Shown here in pieces: positions 49,700-58,132 of a DNA stretch of 64,000 nt (within the stretch, counting starts at the first letter, position 1; the number at the start of each line of letters is the position of its first letter). Below the pieces are notes generated by a model. It saw only the letters and a program-made list of their open reading frames with translations, searched no databases and was not told the DNA's origin. Origin of the DNA: Ruminococcus sp. (lineage in GTDB: Bacteria; Bacillota; Clostridia; Oscillospirales; Ruminococcaceae); the NCBI GenBank assembly GCA_017484095.1, contig JAFUTU010000059.1, positions 1-64,000 on the forward strand. The letters are read 5' to 3'. The translations under genes were made by a program, and so were the position numbers.

Positions 49700-50338
49700 A
49701 TGGAAGATAAAAAAAGCTTCGGAGAGGTCGATCAGAAGGATATTGAAAAGGCTGCCGAGGCAGCACCCGAAGATCTCAGAGAGCCGCAGAAGGTAGATAT
49801 AAAGGACGAGCTGCTTGACTGGCTCGAGTCTTTCGTGTTTGCTATGTTTATCGTTATACTTATTTTTACGTTTATTTTCAGGATAGTTCTCGTTCAGGGA
49901 GAGTCTATGAGGGACACTCTCGAAAACGGAGACAGACTGATAATATCTCACCTTAACTATACTCCCACAAAGGGTGATATCGTCGTAGTGGAGGCTAAAA
50001 CGTCATTTTTCCACAAAACGATAATAAAAAGAGTTATAGGCACGGGTGGAGATAAGGTAGAGATAAACTACAATAACAATACCGTAAGTGTCAACGGCTC
50101 CGTTATAAAGGATGACGATAAGAGAGAGGTAATGCTCGATACAGGCTTCTTCGATCAGGGCTATAAGACTGATGACGGTGTTTATGAGTATACTGTACCC
50201 AAGGGCAAGATATTTGTTATGGGTGACAACAGGAACAATTCTACCGACAGCCGAAGGCTAGGTTTTATTGATGAGGATATGGTGCTCGGCAAGGTGGTAA
50301 TGAGACTGTATCCGTTCGGAAAGTTCGGAAGAGTCTGA
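49700..50338 (+). CDS. lepB: signal peptidase I (first of a tandem pair)
   Basis: 212 residues, type I leader peptidase with one membrane helix (about 38-60). Catalytic Ser in VQGESMRDTL (about residue 71) and Lys in KTIIKRVIGTGGD (about 112), plus the box E motif VMGDNRNNSTDSR. The acidic N-terminus of about 35 residues precedes the helix. The ATG at 49700 follows GGAG at 8 nt; earlier in-frame ATGs lack a ribosome site. The second lepB begins 3 nt after its stop. Confidence 0.95.
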   Translation: MEDKKSFGEVDQKDIEKAAEAAPEDLREPQKVDIKDELLDWLESFVFAMFIVILIFTFIFRIVLVQGESMRDTLENGDRLIISHLNYTPTKGDIVVVEAKTSFFHKTIIKRVIGTGGDKVEINYNNNTVSVNGSVIKDDDKREVMLDTGFFDQGYKTDDGVYEYTVPKGKIFVMGDNRNNSTDSRRLGFIDEDMVLGKVVMRLYPFGKFGRV

Positions 50339-50341
50339 CCT

Positions 50342-50914
50342 ATGGGCAAAAGACGAAAGAGAAAGAATCCTGCTCTCGATGCATTTCTTGACTGGTGCGA
50401 GACGATAGTGCTCGCGGTGTTTGTCGTTATACTGATGTTCACCTTTGTTTTCAGGATAGCTCACGTTTACGGGATATCTATGCAGAGCACTCTTTATGAA
50501 GGCGATGTGCTGATAATATCACACCTGTTCTACGAGCCTGAGCGCGGTGATATCATTGTGGTTAATTCATCTGTGCTGGATGAGACCATAATAAAGCGTG
50601 TGATAGCGACTGAGGGAGAGACCGTGTCGATAGACTGTAAGGACGCATCTGTTTATGTGAACGGTGAAAAAACAGACGAGCCCTATATCTCGATGTCATC
50701 ATTTGATACGGGTGCTTTCAATATGAACGATTATTTGGCATCTGTTGACAGGTATGAATATACGGTCCCCAAGGGCTGCGTTTTCGTCCTCGGTGATAAC
50801 AGAAACCATTCTACCGATTCGAGAGAGATAGGCTTTATCAGCAATGATGAGATAGTAGGCAGGGTGTTGTTCAGAGCAGTTTCGGAGCAGCTCGGTACAG
50901 GAAAAGTGGAGTAA
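50342..50914 (+). CDS. lepB: signal peptidase I (second of a tandem pair)
   Basis: 190 residues. One membrane helix (about 19-40), Ser in VYGISMQSTL (about residue 48), Lys in ETIIKRVIATEG (about 83-94) and VLGDNRNHSTDSR. Diverged from the upstream copy, so an old duplication or two specialised enzymes. The basic start MGKRRKRKNPAL contrasts with the acidic start of the first copy. No separate promoter. Confidence 0.95.
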   Translation: MGKRRKRKNPALDAFLDWCETIVLAVFVVILMFTFVFRIAHVYGISMQSTLYEGDVLIISHLFYEPERGDIIVVNSSVLDETIIKRVIATEGETVSIDCKDASVYVNGEKTDEPYISMSSFDTGAFNMNDYLASVDRYEYTVPKGCVFVLGDNRNHSTDSREIGFISNDEIVGRVLFRAVSEQLGTGKVE

Positions 50915-50926
50915 CAGGAGGTAATT

Positions 50927-51820
50927 ATGAGCGAGGTATCGCAGGTACAGTGGTTCCCGGGGCATATGGCGAAAACTAGGCGCCTTATGGCTGCGAATAT
51001 GAAGCTTGTAGATGCGGTCGTTGAGATGACAGATGCGCGCATACCCTATTCCAGCCACAATCCCGAGATAGGAAAGCTCACTGCAAGAAAACCGAGACTG
51101 ATAGTGCTCAACAAGGCTGATGCTGCCGACCCTGATGTCACACAGCAGTGGCTTGACTGGTTCGCAAAAAAGAATATGTGCGCTCTTGCGGCTGACTGCA
51201 AAAGCGGCAAAAATATAAATAAGTTCTATCCTAAGCTAAGAGAGCTTCTGGCTGACGATATAGAGAAATGGAACGATAAGGGTATGAAGGGCAGGCCTAT
51301 AAGGATAATGATCTGCGGCATACCGAACGTGGGAAAGTCTTCTCTTATCAACAGGCTGGCAGGGTCAAGGCTGGCTAAGGTGGAGGACAGACCCGGAGTT
51401 ACCAGAGGAAAGCAGTGGGTAAAGCTCAATGATGGAGTAGAGCTGCTTGATATGCCGGGTGTTCTCTGGCCAAAGTTTGAAGATAAGCTTGTTGGTGAGA
51501 GACTGGCGTTCACAGGTGCTGTAAAAGATCAGATAATGGATACCGAGTATCTTGCGTGCAGACTGCTCGAATACCTGTATGAGAATTATCCTCAACTGCT
51601 GACCCACAGATACGCGATAGACCTTTCTGGAATTGAGATGCCCGAGGACGATGCCCAGGGCTGCACAGTCGGGTTTGAGCTGCTTGAGAGAGTCGGCAAA
51701 AAGAGAGGGTTTCTTGTTCGAGGCGGTGAGATAAACACCGAGAGAGCAGCTGCTACCGTTCTCGATGAATACAGAGCAGGCAAGATAGGCAGGCTTTCTC
51801 TGGAAAAGCCTAAGGGGTAA
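50927..51820 (+). CDS. rbgA: ribosome biogenesis GTPase RbgA (YlqF)
   Basis: 297 residues, circularly permuted GTPase needed for late 50S assembly. Motifs in permuted order: LNKADAAD (G4, about 55-62), DCKSGKN (G5), GIPNVGKSSLINRL (G1, about 129-142), GVTRGKQ (G2) and DMPGVL (G3). The N-terminal VQWFPGHMAKTRR is the family signature. C-terminal ANTAR-like RNA-binding domain. Ribosome site CAGGAGGT. lepB-rbgA-rnhB order is conserved in Firmicutes. Confidence 0.97.
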   Translation: MSEVSQVQWFPGHMAKTRRLMAANMKLVDAVVEMTDARIPYSSHNPEIGKLTARKPRLIVLNKADAADPDVTQQWLDWFAKKNMCALAADCKSGKNINKFYPKLRELLADDIEKWNDKGMKGRPIRIMICGIPNVGKSSLINRLAGSRLAKVEDRPGVTRGKQWVKLNDGVELLDMPGVLWPKFEDKLVGERLAFTGAVKDQIMDTEYLACRLLEYLYENYPQLLTHRYAIDLSGIEMPEDDAQGCTVGFELLERVGKKRGFLVRGGEINTERAAATVLDEYRAGKIGRLSLEKPKG

Positions 51821-51824
51821 CGAT

Positions 51825-52439
51825 ATGAACGAGCTTTATGAGTTTGACCGTCAATGGCGGAAAGAATATGCGCTGGTGTGCGGCTGTGATGAAGCGGGAA
51901 GAGGCCCCCTTGCAGGCGATGTGTTTGCAGCGGCAGTCATCTTTGATGAAGATACTGTGATCGAGGGCATAAATGACAGCAAAAAGCTTTCTGAGAAGAA
52001 AAGAGAGCTGCTGTTTGATGAGATAAAGCAAAAGGCAAAGGCATGGGCGATAGCTACAGCGTCTGTGCAGGAGATAGAGGAGCTCAATATCCTCAACTGT
52101 GCGATGCTTGCGATGAAAAGAGCTGTTGGGCAGCTTGGCATAACGCCGGACATATGTCTAATTGACGGCAACAAGGTGCCGTCGGGGCTGCCATGCGGTT
52201 CGCAGTACGTTATCAAGGGCGATGCTAAAAGCCAGTCGATAGCGGCGGCTTCTATACTTGCGAAGGTTGCGAGAGACAGATATATGAAAGAGCTCGCCGA
52301 GAAATATCCTCAGTATCAGTTTGAAAAGCATAAGGGCTACGGCACAAAGCTGCATTATCAGATGATAGATGAGTTCGGGCCAAGCGAGATACACAGAATG
52401 AGCTTTCTGAAAAAGTATTATGATAAGAAAACAAAATGA
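51825..52439 (+). CDS. rnhB: ribonuclease HII
   Basis: 204 residues. Cuts RNA in RNA-DNA hybrids and at single ribonucleotides in DNA. GCDEAGRGPLAGDVFAAAV carries the Asp-Glu pair (about 23-24); later catalytic Asp in LIDGNKVP; SIAAASILAKVARD and HKGYGTKLH are family motifs. Ribosome site AAGGGG, 4 nt after rbgA. Overlaps yraN by 20 nt. Confidence 0.96.
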   Translation: MNELYEFDRQWRKEYALVCGCDEAGRGPLAGDVFAAAVIFDEDTVIEGINDSKKLSEKKRELLFDEIKQKAKAWAIATASVQEIEELNILNCAMLAMKRAVGQLGITPDICLIDGNKVPSGLPCGSQYVIKGDAKSQSIAAASILAKVARDRYMKELAEKYPQYQFEKHKGYGTKLHYQMIDEFGPSEIHRMSFLKKYYDKKTK

Positions 52440-52815
52440 GCCTATAGATCACAGCTCTCTGAGAGCAAGGGGAAGCATCGGCGAAAATGCCGTATGTGCT
52501 TTTCTTGTGAGGCATGGCTATGAGATAACAGACAGAAATTTCACTGTTAAAGGCGGTGAGATAGATATAATCGCCCGAAAGGGAGAGATGCTCTGCTTTG
52601 TAGAGGTAAAGTCACGAAGAGAGGATCCGCTGACTGAGGGTGAGGTCGCAGTCGATACTGCTAAAAGGCGGCATATAATTTATGCAGCACAGAGATATCT
52701 CGAGCGTATCGGCAGAGAATATGATTGCCGCTTCGATGTGGCGGTGGTAACGCTTAAAGAAAATACAGTCTCGCATCTGAAATATTATGTTTCTGCTTTT
52801 GATGCGAGTAAATAA
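52420..52815 (+). CDS. yraN: YraN/UPF0102 family nuclease-fold protein
   Basis: 131 residues with the restriction-endonuclease-like fold: GEIDIIARKGEMLCFVEVKSR gives the D...ExK pattern in a 21-residue span (about residues 46-66). Preceded by LRARGSIGENAVCAFLVRHGYEI. Almost always next to rnhB, as here with overlap; activity not established. The start codon lies within the end of rnhB. Confidence 0.93.
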   Translation: MIRKQNEPIDHSSLRARGSIGENAVCAFLVRHGYEITDRNFTVKGGEIDIIARKGEMLCFVEVKSRREDPLTEGEVAVDTAKRRHIIYAAQRYLERIGREYDCRFDVAVVTLKENTVSHLKYYVSAFDASK

Positions 52816-52835
52816 TTACGGAAGGGTTGAGTGTT

Positions 52836-54326
52836 ATGAATTACAGGAGCACAAGAAACAATGAGGTAAAGGTAGAATCTGCACAGGCTATCGCGCAGGG
52901 TATCTCTGAGGACGGCGGACTGTTCGTTCCCGATTCGATACCTGCGATCACCAATGAGGATATAGCTGCCCTTGGAGATATGAGCTACAGGGACAGAGCT
53001 TTGTTCGTATTCTCAAAATTTCTGACAGACTATACCGAGGCAGAGATCAGATACTGCGTAGACGGCGCTTACAACACAAAGAACTTTGATTCCGACAATA
53101 TAGCTGAGCTGGCTCACCTGTTTGACGGAACATATATGCTCGAGCTCTGGCACGGACCTACCTGTGCATTCAAGGATATGGCTCTTCAGATACTGCCGTA
53201 TCTGCTCACAACAGCTATAAAGAAGCTCGGCGTTGACAAGAAGGTAGTTATCCTTGTTGCTACGTCAGGTGATACGGGTAAGGCAGCTCTTGAAGGTTTT
53301 AAGGACGTAGAGGGCACCGAGATACTTGTGTTCTATCCTCAGGACGGCGTATCTGCAATGCAGAAAAAACAGATGACGACCCAGGACGGAGAGAATGTAG
53401 GCGTTTGTGCTATAAAGGGCAACTTTGATGACGCTCAGAACGGTGTTAAGGCTATCTTTACAAACACTGATATCGCAAAGACACTTTCCGATAACGGTAT
53501 GATGTTCTCTTCTGCGAACTCTATCAACTGGGGCAGACTTGCACCGCAGATAATCTACTATGTATCCACTTACGCACAGCTCGTCAAAGACGGCGAGATC
53601 GCCCTCGGCGATAAGATAAATGTGGTAGTTCCTACAGGCAACTTCGGCAATATCCTTGCTGCATATTATGCAAAGCATATGGGTATACCTGTCAACAAGC
53701 TTATCTGCGCATCTAATGCAAACAATGTACTTACCGATTTTATCACAACAGGTATCTATGACAGGAACCGTCCGTTCCATACGACGATATCACCGTCAAT
53801 GGATATACTTATCTCTTCAAATCTTGAAAGACTTCTCTATCACCTTACTGACGGAAATGACGCTCAGATCAGAGAATGGTTCGGCGCACTTGCAAAAGAG
53901 GGAAGATACGAGGTCTCCGATGAAGTTAAGAAGGCTCTCTCTGAGGAGTTTTATGCAGGCTTCTGCGATGACTCTCAGACCAAGGAGTGCATAAAGAATA
54001 TTTACGATCAGTATTCCTATACCTGCGATACACACACCGCTGTTGCAGTTAAGGTTTATCAGGATTATAAAGCAGCAACAGGCGATGACACAAAGACTGT
54101 TATCGCATCAACAGCAAGCCCTTATAAGTTCTCTGGCTCTGTTCTCAGTGCAATAGGAGAAGATACAGCAGCTGATGAGTTCGCTCTCGTTGAAAAGCTC
54201 GCAGAGGTATCCAAGCTGCCTGTGCCTGCATCTCTTGCTGCGCTTAAAGACAAGGCAGTTCGATTTGATAAAACTGTTGACAAATCTGAGATGAAGGACT
54301 ATGTATTTGAGACCTTAGGCTGCTGA
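52836..54326 (+). CDS. thrC: threonine synthase
   Basis: 496 residues, PLP enzyme that turns phosphohomoserine into threonine. N-terminal NYRSTRNNEVKVESAQAIAQG, PLP lysine in GPTCAFKDMALQ (about 107-118), VATSGDTGKAALEGF and the phosphate loop VPTGNFGNILAAYYAK. The ATG at 52836 follows GAAGGG; a TTG upstream is less likely. Not under the Thr T-box seen at the window start: it lies at the end of the rnhB-yraN run and I see no promoter before it. Confidence 0.96.
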   Translation: MNYRSTRNNEVKVESAQAIAQGISEDGGLFVPDSIPAITNEDIAALGDMSYRDRALFVFSKFLTDYTEAEIRYCVDGAYNTKNFDSDNIAELAHLFDGTYMLELWHGPTCAFKDMALQILPYLLTTAIKKLGVDKKVVILVATSGDTGKAALEGFKDVEGTEILVFYPQDGVSAMQKKQMTTQDGENVGVCAIKGNFDDAQNGVKAIFTNTDIAKTLSDNGMMFSSANSINWGRLAPQIIYYVSTYAQLVKDGEIALGDKINVVVPTGNFGNILAAYYAKHMGIPVNKLICASNANNVLTDFITTGIYDRNRPFHTTISPSMDILISSNLERLLYHLTDGNDAQIREWFGALAKEGRYEVSDEVKKALSEEFYAGFCDDSQTKECIKNIYDQYSYTCDTHTAVAVKVYQDYKAATGDDTKTVIASTASPYKFSGSVLSAIGEDTAADEFALVEKLAEVSKLPVPASLAALKDKAVRFDKTVDKSEMKDYVFETLGC

Positions 54327-54327
54327 T

Positions 54328-54987
54328 ATGAAACGAAAAGAATCGTTTCGTGAAAACTGGCAGACTATGCCCGATCAGGACCTGAAAAGGATATATAACA
54401 GTCGTAAGAGCTCACGAATGTTCTATGCTTCGATTACTTTGGTCGTGCTATTTTTCGTGGCTCTGGGCTACGGCTTTATGGGCTGGGTGTCGTTTCTGGG
54501 TTCTCTGTATGTTCAGTTCAGGCAGGTAAGCAACGAAACTGCGGGAATAATTTATTATGCTGCGTTTTTTGCAGCAGGCTGTCTTATCAGCATTGCTGAC
54601 AGCAAGACCCTGTGGCATATACTGCTTCCTGTTCCGATATCGGCGGTTCTTGTGTTTGTGATATTCTGGTACTTCTCGGCTGAAGCACTTGTGCTTGAAT
54701 TTTTGCTTGCCGTATTCTATTTAAGGCTCAGGGTGCTGGTAAGAGATATAGATTTTCTGAAGAGACTTCCAAGCTACCCTTTTGAAGGCCACAGAGACTA
54801 TTCTCGGATGAATGCGATGTCTCAGAAAGAGCAGCTGAAGCAGCTTGAAATTGCTCTGAACGGTGCAAGGTCAACAGGCTATGAGCATATATTCACTGAC
54901 AGTAAGGAAGAGCTTGAAAAGCCTAAAACTGATGACAATAAGGAGGAGCATTTCCAGCAGCATAAGATGTGGTACGGAGAGAGATAA
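54328..54987 (+). CDS. membrane protein of unknown function
   Basis: 219 residues, starts one base after the thrC stop, so translation is coupled. Cytoplasmic charged N-terminus, three to four hydrophobic segments (about 31-58, 70-92, 95-125), then a long polar C-terminal half (about 140-219) rich in Lys/Glu. No motif recognised. The segment ending LKRLPSYPFEGHRDYSRM could be a conserved signature of a small clostridial family. Confidence 0.8.
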   Translation: MKRKESFRENWQTMPDQDLKRIYNSRKSSRMFYASITLVVLFFVALGYGFMGWVSFLGSLYVQFRQVSNETAGIIYYAAFFAAGCLISIADSKTLWHILLPVPISAVLVFVIFWYFSAEALVLEFLLAVFYLRLRVLVRDIDFLKRLPSYPFEGHRDYSRMNAMSQKEQLKQLEIALNGARSTGYEHIFTDSKEELEKPKTDDNKEEHFQQHKMWYGER

Positions 54988-55011
54988 AAAACAGACCCCG
55001 AAGGGTCTGTT
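54983..55011 (-). terminator. terminator between the convergent membrane-protein and DUF1540 genes
   Basis: Minus strand ACAGACCC-TTCG-GGGTCTGT then TTTTTTATC. Strong for the DUF1540 gene, weaker (no U run) for the plus-strand gene. Confidence 0.85.
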
Positions 55012-55013
55012 CA

Positions 55014-55172
55014 TCAGTCTTTGGCTTCAAATGTCTTACAGACTGTTTCGTCGCAGCAGCCGGGCTCCTGGCAGGTGCCGCTGACATCAATGGAATGTGC
55101 TGTACATTCTCTGCAGTCTTTGTTGTAAATGCAGCTCTCAACGCTGCAGTGGATGCCGTGTCCGTCTTTCAT
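55014..55172 (-). CDS. DUF1540 domain protein, Cys-rich
   Basis: 52 residues with eight cysteines (HCSVESCIYNKDCRECTAH, then TCQEPGCCDETVCKTFEAKD over the C-terminal 20), the DUF1540 pattern. Such small proteins are common in clostridia and probably bind a metal; function unknown. The ATG at 55172 follows GAAAGGAG; a longer frame upstream has no ribosome site. A perfect palindrome lies 26 nt upstream of the start. Confidence 0.85.
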   Translation of the reverse strand: MKDGHGIHCSVESCIYNKDCRECTAHSIDVSGTCQEPGCCDETVCKTFEAKD

Positions 55173-55198
55173 AGATATCATCTCCTTTCGGTTATGAC

Positions 55199-55316
55199 AT
55201 AATATCAGCAAGCTGATATTATAGTTTATTATAATGCCCTCGCAGATACGCAGACAGAGATCTGCTCCCTGCGTATCGGGCGAATATATCATAACGCTCT
55301 GCTTTTATGATATATT
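55199..55316. promoter_or_regulatory. region of three inverted repeats between divergent genes
   Basis: ATAATATCAGC-AA-GCTGATATTAT (55199-55222, 11-2-11, perfect); GATACGCAG (55245-55253) with CTGCGTATC (55269-55277, perfect); AATATATCATAA (55283-55294) with TTATGATATATT (55305-55316, 12-10-12, perfect). TATAAT-like -10 boxes for both directions fall inside. Operators, leader hairpins or both. Confidence 0.6.
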
Positions 55317-55357
55317 ATCCGCAAAATTATAAAAAATATTCAGTCAGGGGTGATACT

Positions 55358-56068
55358 TTGAGTCTTTTTGTAATAGCCGATCTTCATCTTTCGTTGGGGG
55401 TCAACAAGCCAATGGATATTTTCGGCGGCTGGAAGGATCATGTTGCAAGACTTGAAGAGAACTGGCAGGCAAAGGTAAAGCCCGATGACACTGTTGTGAT
55501 ACCCGGTGATATATCGTGGGGCATGAATTATGAGCAGTCCAAAGCTGATTTTGCTTTTATCGACAGATTAAACGGCATAAAGATCATCTCAAAGGGCAAT
55601 CATGATTATTGGTGGGAGACAAAGACCAAGACAGAACGCTTTTTCAAGGAGAACGGCTTTGAAACACTTCATATCCTGCATAATAATCATTACAGATACG
55701 GCAATATCGGCATATGCGGCACAAGAGGCTGGATAAATGAGCCCGATGAACCGTCTGATGCGAAGGTGCTCGCAAGAGAGGCAGGACGCCTCAGAATGTC
55801 GATAGAATCTGCGCTTACGGAAGGTCTTGAGCCTGTGGCGTTCCTGCATTATCCGCCTGTTTACGGTTCAAGCTGCAATTATGATATGCTCGATGTGCTG
55901 CACCAATACAAAGTAAAAAGATGCTATTACGGTCACCTGCACGGAAACGCACATAATTATGCTATAAACGGGCAGCGTGATGGCATTGAATACAGGCTTA
56001 TTGCAAGCGATTTTTTGCAATTTGACCCATTGGATATATCAGAAATTGTGCAAAGTGACAATTTATAA
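55358..56068 (+). CDS. metallophosphoesterase, calcineurin-like
   Basis: 236 residues. Metal-site motifs ADLHLS (about 7-12), PGDISWG (about 49-55), SKGNHDYWW (about 77-85), LHYPPVYG and GHLHGNAHN near the C-terminus. Substrate unknown; clostridial relatives are annotated only as serine/threonine-phosphatase-like. The start is TTG at 55358 behind AGGGGTGAT; an ATG 51 nt upstream lies inside the inverted repeat and has no ribosome site. Confidence 0.88.
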   Translation: MSLFVIADLHLSLGVNKPMDIFGGWKDHVARLEENWQAKVKPDDTVVIPGDISWGMNYEQSKADFAFIDRLNGIKIISKGNHDYWWETKTKTERFFKENGFETLHILHNNHYRYGNIGICGTRGWINEPDEPSDAKVLAREAGRLRMSIESALTEGLEPVAFLHYPPVYGSSCNYDMLDVLHQYKVKRCYYGHLHGNAHNYAINGQRDGIEYRLIASDFLQFDPLDISEIVQSDNL

Positions 56069-56076
56069 AAAAATGC

Positions 56077-56105
56077 TGGAAATCAATATCAATATATGTT
56101 ATAAT
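56077..56105 (+). promoter_or_regulatory. probable promoter of tig-clpP-clpX
   Basis: TATAAT (56100-56105) with a weak -35 TGGAAA (56077-56082) 17 bp away. Confidence 0.5.
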
Positions 56106-56178
56106 ATCTAGGATACTTTTGTTGGCGTTAATTGCCATATCGAAAGATCCTATCGGATAGTAATGGAGGAAGATCAAA

Positions 56179-57459
56179 ATGAGTTTAAAAGCAACAAACA
56201 ATGTAGCGACCAATAAATATGAGCTGGAGATCGAGGTCTCGGCTGAGGATTTTGAGGCGGCACTTCAGAAGGCATACTTAAAGGCAAGAAAGAATATCCA
56301 GATGCCCGGTTTCCGTAAGGGCAAGGCTCCCAGAAAGCTTATCGAGAGAGAGTACGGTGAGCAGGTGTTCTTTGAGGATGCTGTAAATCTTATTTATGCT
56401 GATGTCGTAAATGATGCAGTTAAGGAATCAGGACTTGAGCTTGTAACACGTCCCGAGGTCGAGGTGACAGATGTAAGCAAGGCAGAGGGCGTAAAGATCA
56501 AGGCTACCTGCGTTACAAAGCCTGAGGTAGATATCAAGGATTATAAGGGCATCGAGGCAACAAAGACCGTTAAGGAAGTTACAGATGAGGATATAGATGC
56601 TCAGCTCAATTCTCTTAGAGAGAAGAACGTTACGGTTGAGACTATTGACGACAGAGCTGCCGAGAACGGCGATGACGTTGTGATCGACTTTGAAGGCTTC
56701 AAGGACGGCGTTGCGTTTGACGGCGGAAAGGCTGAGGATTTCACTCTCAACCTTGGCAGCGGACAGTTCATCCCGGGCTTTGAGGATCAGATCGTTGGTC
56801 ACAATGCAGGAGAGTCATTCGATATCAATGTAACCTTCCCCGAGGAGTATCAGGTCGAGGAGCTCAAGGGAGCACCTGCCGTATTCAAGATAAACCTCAA
56901 GAGCATCTCAAAGAAGGTACTGCCTGAGATAGATGATGATATGGTCAAGGATTCGACAGAGTTCGACACACTTGAGGAATACAAGGCTGACGTAAGAAAG
57001 AAGCTCGAGGAGGCTAACGAGAAGCAGGCTGAGAACGAGGCTGAGTCGGCAATTTATGATGTAGTCATCGAAAAGCTTGAGGGCGAGATTCCTCAGGAAA
57101 TGTATGATAACAGAGTGAATGAAATGGTTCAGGAGCTCGAGCAGAGACTGCGTCCGCAGGGCATCACTCTTGACCTTTACCTCCAGTATACAGGCCAGAC
57201 CCTTGAAACCGTTAAGAAGGCTTATGAGGAGCAGGCTGTTAAGCAGGTAAAGCTCAGACTTGCGCTTGAGAAGATAGCACAGCTCGAAAACATCGAGGTC
57301 TCCGATGATGAGGTGAACGAGGAGCTCACCAAGATGTCGGAGCAGTACGGTGTAGAGGCAGAGCAGATCAAGCAGATCGTTGCGCTTGAAGACCTCAGAA
57401 GAGATGTTGCAGTCGGCAAGGCAGCAGAGCTCGTAAAGGACAGCGCAGTTATAAAGTAA
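56179..57459 (+). CDS. tig: trigger factor
   Basis: 426 residues, ribosome-bound chaperone and prolyl isomerase. N-terminal ribosome-binding loop GFRKGKAPRKLIE (about 44-56), FKBP domain (about 155-245, NGDDVVIDFEGF and the NLGSGQFIPGFEDQIVGH segment), long helical C-terminal domain rich in Glu. Ribosome site GGAGGAAG. Followed by clpP and clpX in the order usual for Firmicutes and Proteobacteria. Confidence 0.97.
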   Translation: MSLKATNNVATNKYELEIEVSAEDFEAALQKAYLKARKNIQMPGFRKGKAPRKLIEREYGEQVFFEDAVNLIYADVVNDAVKESGLELVTRPEVEVTDVSKAEGVKIKATCVTKPEVDIKDYKGIEATKTVKEVTDEDIDAQLNSLREKNVTVETIDDRAAENGDDVVIDFEGFKDGVAFDGGKAEDFTLNLGSGQFIPGFEDQIVGHNAGESFDINVTFPEEYQVEELKGAPAVFKINLKSISKKVLPEIDDDMVKDSTEFDTLEEYKADVRKKLEEANEKQAENEAESAIYDVVIEKLEGEIPQEMYDNRVNEMVQELEQRLRPQGITLDLYLQYTGQTLETVKKAYEEQAVKQVKLRLALEKIAQLENIEVSDDEVNEELTKMSEQYGVEAEQIKQIVALEDLRRDVAVGKAAELVKDSAVIK

Positions 57460-57469
57460 TCATGTCGAT

Positions 57470-57499
57470 TTCGCTCGCATTTAATCGTGCGGGCGAAAA
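57470..57499 (+). other. hairpin between tig and clpP
   Basis: TTTCGCTCGCA / TGCGGGCGAAA, 11 bp with one G-T pair and an 8-nt loop, followed by AATAT rather than a T run. More likely a processing or stability element than a terminator. Confidence 0.45.
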
Positions 57500-57523
57500 A
57501 TATATCTCAAGGAGGCAACTAAT

Positions 57524-58114
57524 ATGGCATTGATCCCTTATGTAGTAGAACAGACCAGCAGAGGCGAGAGAAGCTACGACATTTTTTCAAGACTTCTCAA
57601 CGACCGTATAATAATGCTCTGCGATCAGATAGACGATGCAGTGGCAAGCGTTGTAGTGGCACAGCTGCTTTATCTTGAAGGTCAGGATCCTGAAAAGGAT
57701 ATAGACCTCTATATAAACAGCCCGGGAGGAGTTATTACTGCAGGTATGGCTATATATGATACTATGCAGTATATCAAGTGTGATGTCTCCACCATATGTA
57801 TAGGAATGGCAGCTTCTATGGGTTCGTTCCTGCTGTCATCCGGTGCTAAGGGCAAGCGCTTTGCTCTTCCCAACAGCGAGATACTGATCCACCAGCCACT
57901 TATAGGAGGTGGCGGCCTTTCTGGACAGTGTACAGATATAAAGATACACTCTGACCATATGGTTAGGACCAGAGAAAAGCTCAATACGATACTTTCTCAG
58001 AATACGGGAAAATCTATCGAGCAGATAAATGCCGACACCGAGCGTGACAACTACCTCACTGCACAGGAGGCAATGGAATACGGCCTTATTGACAAGGTGA
58101 TAACTAACAGATGA
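57524..58114 (+). CDS. clpP: ATP-dependent Clp protease, proteolytic subunit
   Basis: 196 residues. Serine protease ring: Ser in [11 protein letters not shown] (about residue 97), His in EILIHQPL (about 122) and Asp in [16 protein letters not shown] (about 171). INSPGG loop (about 65-70) stabilises the active site. Ribosome site AAGGAGG. clpX follows 18 nt later. Confidence 0.98.
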   Translation: MALIPYVVEQTSRGERSYDIFSRLLNDRIIMLCDQIDDAVASVVVAQLLYLEGQDPEKDIDLYINSPGGVITAGMAIYDTMQYIKCDVSTICIGMAASMGSFLLSSGAKGKRFALPNSEILIHQPLIGGGGLSGQCTDIKIHSDHMVRTREKLNTILSQNTGKSIEQINADTERDNYLTAQEAMEYGLIDKVITNR

Positions 58115-58132
58115 TAGAAGCTGGTGAGATAA

